A stretch of 19,852 bases of DNA, taken from NCBI GenBank assembly GCA_045646465.1, contig JAZRKT010000069.1, positions 1-19,852 on the forward strand, read 5' to 3'. The position numbers and the translations under genes were made by a program. The stretch's first letter is position 1. Each line of letters opens with the position of its first letter. Below, one piece after another: positions 14,747 to 19,852 of this stretch. This stretch comes from UMGS1387 sp045646465 (GTDB lineage: Bacteria; Bacillota; Clostridia; Oscillospirales; CAG-382). Under the pieces are notes generated by a model. It was given only the letters and a program-made list of their open reading frames with translations, did no database searches and was not told the origin of the DNA.

Positions 14747-15574
14747 TTAAAGACCAAGAGTCTTAAGATAATCTCTGCTCATTTTTGCCGCTTCCATCGA
14801 GTCTCTGTCAACAGATGTATCCTGTTCAACTATAACATATTCAACGCCTGCTTCCTCAGCTGTTTTGAGTATTGCAGGCCAATCCTGAATACCTGAACCC
14901 ACAGGAACTAGCTTAAAACCGTTATCTTCACTACTGTTTGGCCTAATATCACTGCCTTTTTCATCAATAAGCGCATAAACAGGCCCACCACCAAGTTTTT
15001 CGCAAACAAAGTCCTTAAGGTGCAGAACCTCGATTTTACCGTTGTACTTTTTCAGATATTCTGCAGGATTTACCCCTGCATAATGTACCCAACATGTGTC
15101 AAACTGAGGTTTTAGCATTTCATTTGGAATAGCACCATAAAGTTTGTCTAATATAAACTCACCATCTATTTTCTGGAATTCAAAGTCATGGTTGTGGTAC
15201 ATAAGTTGAATACCACCCTCACGCAAAAGCTTTGAAATTTTTATAAACCTTTCTATTGTCCCATCCCAGTTATTGTAAAACTCGTCGACACTATACCAAG
15301 GAATTGTACAGTATTTTGCGCCCAATGTATTGAGATAATCTACTGCAGCCTTACCTTCTTTTTCAAAAAGCTCTAACCCCTGATGTACTGACACAGCCTC
15401 AAGTTCATACTTATCAAGAATTGCCTTTACTTCCTGTGCTGATTTGCCAAAATATCCTGCAAATTCAACATAGTCATAGCCCATTTCCTTGACAGCCTTA
15501 AGAGTTGCGTCCATATCATTTTGCATTTTTTCTCTGATACTATAAAGTTGAATGCCTACCTTAAATTTTTTCAT
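14747..15574 (-). CDS. Sugar phosphate isomerase/epimerase-family TIM barrel (second)
   Basis: The 275-residue protein belongs to the same superfamily as its neighbour but is clearly a different subgroup. Metal-site residues are in place: Glu132 in YHNHDFEF, Asp159 in FDTCW, His185 in LHLKD and Glu250 in VIVEQD. The N-terminal KVGIQLYSIRE strand is typical of this group. There is no signal peptide, so it acts in the cytosol. It follows the second dehydrogenase after 20 nt with AGAAGG as ribosome site. It could be an isomerase of a keto-sugar or an eliminase/hydratase; the fold alone does not decide. Confidence 0.92.
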   Translation of the reverse strand: MKKFKVGIQLYSIREKMQNDMDATLKAVKEMGYDYVEFAGYFGKSAQEVKAILDKYELEAVSVHQGLELFEKEGKAAVDYLNTLGAKYCTIPWYSVDEFYNNWDGTIERFIKISKLLREGGIQLMYHNHDFEFQKIDGEFILDKLYGAIPNEMLKPQFDTCWVHYAGVNPAEYLKKYNGKIEVLHLKDFVCEKLGGGPVYALIDEKGSDIRPNSSEDNGFKLVPVGSGIQDWPAILKTAEEAGVEYVIVEQDTSVDRDSMEAAKMSRDYLKTLGL

Positions 15575-15594
15575 AATTTTTAACCTTCTAACAC

Positions 15595-16758
15595 TTATAT
15601 TTCAGGGATTTCTACACTAATTTCTTTTCCAAGCTTAGCTGACTTTACGATTGAGTCAATAATTGCCTGATTAATGATAATTTCTTCTGACGGAACTGGA
15701 GACTTGCCGCCGTTCTTAACAGCATCAAGGAAGGTTCTCATCTTGTAGTAGAAGTTATCATGCTTACGAGGCGGCATCATCGGGAATACTGTGCAAACAT
15801 CCTTGCCTGCAATATTTTGATAAAGTTTAAGATCTCCGCCGATTGTACCGTTCCAACACTCTGTCGATGGGATTCTAAGGCTTCCCTTTGTACCCATAAT
15901 AATTGTATCACCGGGTGTATCAAGATGCATAGCCCAGGCAATTCTGAAGTCAAGAATAATTCCACCTTCCAAACGTACAAATCCTGCCGCAAAATCCTCA
16001 ACAGCAAAGACGTCTGCATAACCTTCAGGTTTGCCCTCGGATTTGAAGTAGTCAGGGTCCTTACCGAAAAAGTTTGAAGTGTATCCTGAAACTGTAAGTG
16101 GCTTTGGATATCCAATTGCGTTAAGCACCATATCAAGTGAATAACAACCGATATCGCCCATAGCACCGATTACGCCCTTGTCTGCCTCAATAAAGGTTGT
16201 ACCAAATGGTGTAGGGATACCACGGCGTCTTCCTCCGCCTGTCTGAATATAGTAAACATCGCCAAGTGCTCCTGACTGTACAATTTGCTTAACCATCTTC
16301 ATATTGTCGTCAAATCTCGGCTGAAAACCAATTGACAATACTTTACCGCTTGCTTTTTCAGCCTTTCGGATAGCAACAGCCTCTTCAAGTGTAACACACA
16401 TAGGCTTCTCCAAAAGAACATTCACACCATGTTCAAGCGCATAAATTGCACATTCTGCATGAGTTGAATTGTATGTACAAATACAAACAGCATCAACTTC
16501 GTTTGCATCAATCAATTCTTTATGGCTTGGATAGCATTTTGCACCAGCAATGCCACAGTCTGCAAAGAATTTTTCAGCCTTGCCCGGGATAATGTCAGCA
16601 CCTGAAACTATTTCTACATCAGGCATCTGTAACAATATTGTAAGATGCGTTTTTGCAATCCATCCTGTGCCTATTATGCCAACTCTAATCTTTTTAGAGG
16701 TATCTATTACCTCCTCGTTTTGATTAAATTTAAAAGCATCCAATCCTTTTCGTTCCAT
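15595..16758 (-). CDS. Gfo/Idh/MocA-family oxidoreductase (second)
   Basis: The 387-residue protein has an N-terminal extension of about 22 residues, a Rossmann fold with GIIGTGWIAKTH (28-38), the EKP motif (117-119), GFQPRFDDN, and the substrate-domain motif GDIGCYSLD. In the last motif the usual catalytic His is Tyr206, as in glucose-fructose oxidoreductase-type members; Asp202 is kept. It is distinct from the other dehydrogenase in this cluster, which keeps His, so the two probably catalyse different steps. It is the first gene of the minus-strand operon. GGAGGAG precedes ATG 16758, and an AraC-type gene is divergent from it. The substrate is unknown, but it should be a cytosolic sugar or glycoside. 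Confidence 0.92.
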   Translation of the reverse strand: MERKGLDAFKFNQNEEVIDTSKKIRVGIIGTGWIAKTHLTILLQMPDVEIVSGADIIPGKAEKFFADCGIAGAKCYPSHKELIDANEVDAVCICTYNSTHAECAIYALEHGVNVLLEKPMCVTLEEAVAIRKAEKASGKVLSIGFQPRFDDNMKMVKQIVQSGALGDVYYIQTGGGRRRGIPTPFGTTFIEADKGVIGAMGDIGCYSLDMVLNAIGYPKPLTVSGYTSNFFGKDPDYFKSEGKPEGYADVFAVEDFAAGFVRLEGGIILDFRIAWAMHLDTPGDTIIMGTKGSLRIPSTECWNGTIGGDLKLYQNIAGKDVCTVFPMMPPRKHDNFYYKMRTFLDAVKNGGKSPVPSEEIIINQAIIDSIVKSAKLGKEISVEIPEI

Positions 16759-16807
16759 TTTTAATTCTCCTCCGTATTGATTTTTTTTATTTACTATGAT
16801 ATACTAA

Positions 16808-16836
16808 TAATATAATTTTTTAAAAAATAATTCAAT
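16808..16836 (-). promoter_or_regulatory. Candidate promoter of the sugar operon
   Basis: TTGAAT and TATTAT spaced 17 bp apart on the minus strand lie in the AT-rich divergent intergenic region, 50-80 nt upstream of ATG 16758. Both boxes are imperfect, as expected for an activator-dependent promoter. Confidence 0.5.
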
Positions 16837-16889
16837 ACTAAATTCAGCCTAAATTTGTACAATTTTTGCTTTTTAGGGGGTTATCGATT

Positions 16890-17762
16890 ATGCGTGAAGA
16901 AATCGTTAAATTTGAGAATAATACCTTTATTCGTGTTTTAGGGGCGGAAGTTCCAGCTATTGACCCTGCTATACCTTTCAAGAAGAGAACAAAATTGATA
17001 AGCGACTTGCATTTGCACAACGAATATGAATTTTTGCGAATTAATCGTGGAATAATTCGCTGTGTTACCCTTGACGGTGAATTTTACCTTGAAGAAGGGG
17101 ATATTATGTTTATAAACAAATATGTCCCTCACAGTACATTTACAGAAAACAACCACACTCACAACACTCTGATACAATTTCGAATTCCATCAGACACCGA
17201 TGCAATAGCACACTATATTTCACGATTTACAAACATATGTGACACATCAGCATTTTTGTTTAAAAAAAATGCTACAGAATATTCAGAAATACAAAACTGT
17301 GTTAATGCAATAATTAACGAATACGTGGAACAAAAACCTTTTTGGAATGACTATATATACAGCCTTATGTTTATACTGGTAACCGCACTACGCCGGCAAG
17401 GGATAATCTCCGGGACTGCACAAAATAAGATTGATGAAATAAACAAAATACGACCCGTTCTGGAATACATAAATGAAAATTATTCCAACGAGCTTTCAAC
17501 ATATGATTTGAGCCGAATGATGAATTTTAACGAAACATACTTTTGCCGACTGTTCAAAGGCATTGTAGGCACAGGTGCAACAAATTACATTAACTTTGTA
17601 AGGGTATGTAAAGCAGAAAAGCTTTTGAAAAAGAATATGAGTCTTTCGGAGATTGCAAATAAAACAGGATTTTCTTCACTTTCATACTTTAACAGGGTGT
17701 TTAAAAAATACAACCATTTTTCCCCCAGTGAGTACAGGAAAATAATTAATACGATTACTTGA
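16890..17762 (+). CDS. AraC-family transcriptional regulator (sugar cluster)
   Basis: The 290-residue protein has a cupin-like N-terminal domain (about 35-105, with HLHNEYEFLRI) and a C-terminal AraC domain with two helix-turn-helix units: TYDLSRMMNFNETYFCRLF (204-222) and LSEIANKTGFSSLSYFNRVF (252-271), then HFSPSEYRK. It is transcribed divergently from the four-gene dehydrogenase/isomerase operon and probably activates it when the substrate is present. ATG 16890 was chosen because AGGGGG (16875-16880) lies 9 nt upstream; the in-frame start at 16866 has no ribosome site. No repeats that would mark its operators stand out in the 130-nt intergenic region. Confidence 0.93.
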   Translation: MREEIVKFENNTFIRVLGAEVPAIDPAIPFKKRTKLISDLHLHNEYEFLRINRGIIRCVTLDGEFYLEEGDIMFINKYVPHSTFTENNHTHNTLIQFRIPSDTDAIAHYISRFTNICDTSAFLFKKNATEYSEIQNCVNAIINEYVEQKPFWNDYIYSLMFILVTALRRQGIISGTAQNKIDEINKIRPVLEYINENYSNELSTYDLSRMMNFNETYFCRLFKGIVGTGATNYINFVRVCKAEKLLKKNMSLSEIANKTGFSSLSYFNRVFKKYNHFSPSEYRKIINTIT

Positions 17763-17893
17763 TTTATCATCATAAAACAAACAGTAAGCACGTACTGAAA
17801 CATCCACTTGTGTTTTTTTGTTACTCCATTATACTAATAGATTAACATCGTTATAAGATTTTTAAGTGATATATATTTAATCTTGCAATTAAG

Positions 17894-17915
17894 ACAGCCG
17901 TAACAGGCTGTTTTT
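17894..17915 (+). terminator. Terminator downstream of the AraC-type gene
   Basis: ACAGCC and GGCTGT (17894-17899 and 17906-17911) form a 6-bp hairpin followed by TTTT, 132 nt after the AraC-type stop. The 131 nt in between hold no gene that I can recognise. Confidence 0.65.
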
Positions 17916-17938
17916 GTGCGTCTCACCCAACAAGCTAC

Positions 17939-17960
17939 GCTCGTCGGTCTCATAACCCGA
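17939..17960 (+). repeat. tRNA-fMet anticodon-arm-like fragment
   Basis: These 22 bases match positions 22-43 of an initiator tRNA (D-stem 3' side plus anticodon arm) except for one mismatch at position 31. The fragment is on the plus strand, opposite to the tRNA 3' half at 18004-18049, and the two share a 12-bp inverted repeat (17949-17960 and 18037-18048). It is either a recombination scar or a chance stem-loop. Confidence 0.45.
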
Positions 17961-17969
17961 TAATTTTAC

Positions 17970-17999
17970 AACGAAAAAAGCACCCGTTTGGGTGCTTTC
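17970..17999 (-). terminator. Terminator belonging to the truncated tRNA
   Basis: AAAGCACCC and GGGTGCTTT arms around a 4-nt loop, followed on the minus strand by a T-run, lie directly after the CCA end of the tRNA remnant. This is a normal tRNA-gene terminator position. Confidence 0.8.
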
Positions 18000-18003
18000 G
18001 TTT

Positions 18004-18049
<46 letters not shown>

Positions 18050-18173
18050 AGATACAAGTAAGTCCAACCTATTATCGCTATCCTAGGCAAAGCACGTATT
18101 TACGTGGTTTTTTCGACGTATTTGTCGCCCAAAAAGTTAACATAATCTTGTCGATAAATGGGCAGAAAAGTTG

Positions 18174-18250
18174 TTTTTGCCACCTATCTCCAGAGGAAGT
18201 TTGGGTATATACTTCATGGGGAAAGTAGGGTTTGTGGAAGGTGGCAAAAA
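18174..18250. repeat. 12-bp perfect inverted repeat with inner stem
   Basis: TTTTTGCCACCT (18174-18185) and AGGTGGCAAAAA (18239-18250) are perfect complements. Inside, GGAAGT (18195-18200) and ACTTC (18211-18215) could form a second, smaller stem. It may be a structured RNA or part of a mobile-element end. Confidence 0.55.
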
Positions 18251-18349
18251 TTAAGGCTATACAACTGTATTAGGCTATTACCTGTTCAGGTTTATAATAT
18301 ATATTTATATTTTTTCAGAATTCATTTTCATATGATTCCCAATGTATAA

Positions 18350-18377
18350 AGCAAAGCTCCGATGAAACCATCGGAGC
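18350..18377 (-). terminator. Terminator of the BIG2-repeat gene
   Basis: GCTCCGATG and CATCGGAGC (18356-18377) form a 9-bp stem with a 4-nt loop, 17 nt after the stop codon at 18395. On the minus strand it is followed by TTTGCTTTAT, a moderate T-run. Confidence 0.75.
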
Positions 18378-18394
18378 CTTTTATATGTATTTAA

Positions 18395-19852
18395 TTACTT
18401 GGTAACAGTAATTGTACAGGAAGCAGACTTACCACTACCACTCTTTGCTGTTACCTTAACTTTACCTGCCATATGTGCAGTCACAAGACCGTTTTCGTCA
18501 ACTGTAGCGATGGCAGACTTATCTACAGACCATGTAAGTGTATCTGTACATTCACCTGTCTTTGCTGTCATTTCAGCTTCAAGCTGAAGTTCATCGTCGA
18601 CTGACATAGTTGCCTTTGTCATGTTAAGTGTTACTTTTGTTGCAAGGTTGCAAATTCTGATTTCTACATCTTCATATGCTTCTTCAGTACCAGCTTCTGC
18701 ACTGATTCTTACAACTACAGTTCCTTCAGCCTTTGCTGTGAGTTTACCCTTAGCATCGATTGTGGCAATATCGTCACCTTCAATGATATCAAATACTACC
18801 GCTGTGCTTACAGGCTTTGTTTTTCCTTCGCACGCCGCCTTACCCTTGAGAGTAATGGTCTTACCAACAGCAACGGATGTAACTTTAAGTGCAGTCACAT
18901 CAACTCTTGTTGCAGGTTCACCGATTGTTACTGTACAAGTAGCCTTTTTACCGCTGCCTGTCATAGCTGTAACCTTAACCTTGCCCGCTTTGAGAGCTGT
19001 AACAACACCATTTCCATCTACTGTTGCGATTTCAGGTTTATCAACAGACCATGTAAGTGTATCTGTATTATCTGCGGGAAGCATTGTTGCTGACAGTTCA
19101 AGGTCGCCATAGCCGAGCGCCATGGAAGCCTTTGTTGTACTTAAAGTTACCTTTGTCGCAAGGATACAAATATTGATTGTGACATCTGCATACGCATCTT
19201 CAGTACCTACTTCGGCTCTTGCTCTTACTGTTACTTCACCGAGACCTTTTGCTGTAAGCTTACCCTTTGCATCAAGAGTCGCTAAATCTTCGCCCTCGAT
19301 GATTTCAAATACTACCGCGGTGCTTACGGGCTTAACTTTATCGTCTCTGCCTGCTTTGCCCTTGAGTGTAAGTGTTTTACCAACTGCAAGAGATGTAGTT
19401 TTAAGAGCAGTTACATCGACCTTTGTCGCAGGTTTACCGATTGTTACTGTGCAGGTTGCTTTTTTGCCGTTGTGGCTTGTTGCGGTAATCTTAACACTAC
19501 CTGATTTAAGAGATGTAACAACACCACTTTCGTTAACTGTTGCAATACTTTCGTTAGAGGATGACCAAGTTACATACTGAAAATTAGCATCAACAGGTGA
19601 AACTGTCGCTGTTAATGTTGCTTCACTACCAACCACCATACTAAGCTTTGTAGTATTTAATGTAAGTTTTCTTACGGGAATAATTACTTCTTCCCAAACA
19701 GCATACAACGTAAGATTTTTCTCTTCTTTGTATGTAGCACCGGGTTTATACTCAGGGACTGTTGCATCTTTATCTGTTGACCAACCAAGGAACTTGTGAC
19801 CTATTCTAATAGGTTTTGCAGTAGAAAGCTTTATGCTCTTATTATAAAGTTT
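18395..19852 (-). CDS. BIG2-repeat surface/secreted protein (partial, C-terminal part)
   Basis: The frame is open to the right edge, so only the last 485 residues are visible and the true start is outside. Residues 1-54 form the end of a Listeria-Bacteroides (Flg_new) repeat: FLGWSTD, then Y.PG.TY, then LTLYAVW. Five bacterial Ig-like BIG2 domains follow (about 58-138, 139-229, 230-311, 312-401, 402-485). Each has an ATKV or equivalent start, a central IATVD.NG.VTA turn and a KVKVTA strand. They alternate in two kinds, about 80 and 90 residues long, in an A-B-A-B-A order, and the A+B unit is also visible in the DNA with a period of 519 bp. The chain ends directly after the last domain with no sortase motif, membrane anchor or S-layer domain. 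It is probably an extracellular adhesin or cell-wall protein; any enzyme domain would lie further upstream. Confidence 0.88.
   Translation of the reverse strand, partial: KLYNKSIKLSTAKPIRIGHKFLGWSTDKDATVPEYKPGATYKEEKNLTLYAVWEEVIIPVRKLTLNTTKLSMVVGSEATLTATVSPVDANFQYVTWSSSNESIATVNESGVVTSLKSGSVKITATSHNGKKATCTVTIGKPATKVDVTALKTTSLAVGKTLTLKGKAGRDDKVKPVSTAVVFEIIEGEDLATLDAKGKLTAKGLGEVTVRARAEVGTEDAYADVTINICILATKVTLSTTKASMALGYGDLELSATMLPADNTDTLTWSVDKPEIATVDGNGVVTALKAGKVKVTAMTGSGKKATCTVTIGEPATRVDVTALKVTSVAVGKTITLKGKAACEGKTKPVSTAVVFDIIEGDDIATIDAKGKLTAKAEGTVVVRISAEAGTEEAYEDVEIRICNLATKVTLNMTKATMSVDDELQLEAEMTAKTGECTDTLTWSVDKSAIATVDENGLVTAHMAGKVKVTAKSGSGKSASCTITVTK

Larger units (their letters stand above)
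18050..18394. other. Intergenic region without a recognisable gene
   Basis: No convincing coding sequence is seen in these 345 bases. They hold two small hairpins with a shared GTATTT (18093-18106 and 18114-18127), a 12-bp inverted repeat 53 nt apart, and the terminator of the BIG2 gene. Open frames here on the plus strand begin in the antisense of the tRNA and are not genes. Confidence 0.6.

Noticed and set aside
18621..19580. Long plus-strand open frames across the BIG2 region
   Set aside because: They are antisense shadows caused by the repetitive, Thr/Val/Ala-rich coding of the minus-strand gene.

Overview
The window looks like a chromosomal segment of a low-GC anaerobic Clostridia member, probably of the gut Oscillospiraceae/Ruminococcaceae type. 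The grounds are T-box leaders, an AspRS plus GatCAB route to Asn-tRNA, AraC-type sugar regulators, near-consensus sigma-A promoters, strong Shine-Dalgarno sites and a BIG2-repeat surface protein. The organism call is inference.

Region 1 (1-4163, minus strand) is a leucine-type T-box leader with a CUC specifier and a consensus promoter. It controls a degenerate 2-isopropylmalate/citramalate synthase-like protein that has lost its catalytic and metal-binding residues. The next gene is one uninterrupted frame fusing a sugar-phosphate-isomerase/epimerase-type TIM barrel to an acyl-CoA synthetase; it runs off the left edge. Region 2 (4184-9310, minus strand) is a second T-box leader with an AAC (Asn) specifier, followed by aspS, gatC, a short and degenerate gatA, and gatB. 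AspRS carries the His31 signature of non-discriminating enzymes. The operon looks built to make Asp-tRNA(Asn) and amidate it, but GatA lacks the catalytic lysine. Directly upstream is a type I asparaginase gene (9344-10402).

Region 3 (10486-12531) holds an AraC regulator divergent from a two-gene operon, a FucU/RbsD mutarotase and an extended RpiB-like isomerase, closed by a 15-bp-stem terminator. Region 4 (12578-17911) is a four-gene minus-strand sugar cluster: Gfo/Idh/MocA dehydrogenase, TIM-barrel isomerase, internal terminator hairpin, second TIM-barrel, second dehydrogenase. It is divergent from another AraC regulator. Two dehydrogenases plus two isomerase-fold proteins fit an oxidation, elimination, hydration and reduction route for a glycoside or anhydrosugar, as known for levoglucosan.

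Region 5 (17912-19852) is a boundary. The 3' half of an initiator tRNA-fMet with its terminator, but no 5' half, marks a likely attachment site. To its right are about 345 bases without a gene but with inverted repeats, then the C-terminal part of a secreted or surface protein with one Listeria-Bacteroides repeat and five BIG2 domains in an A-B-A-B-A pattern.
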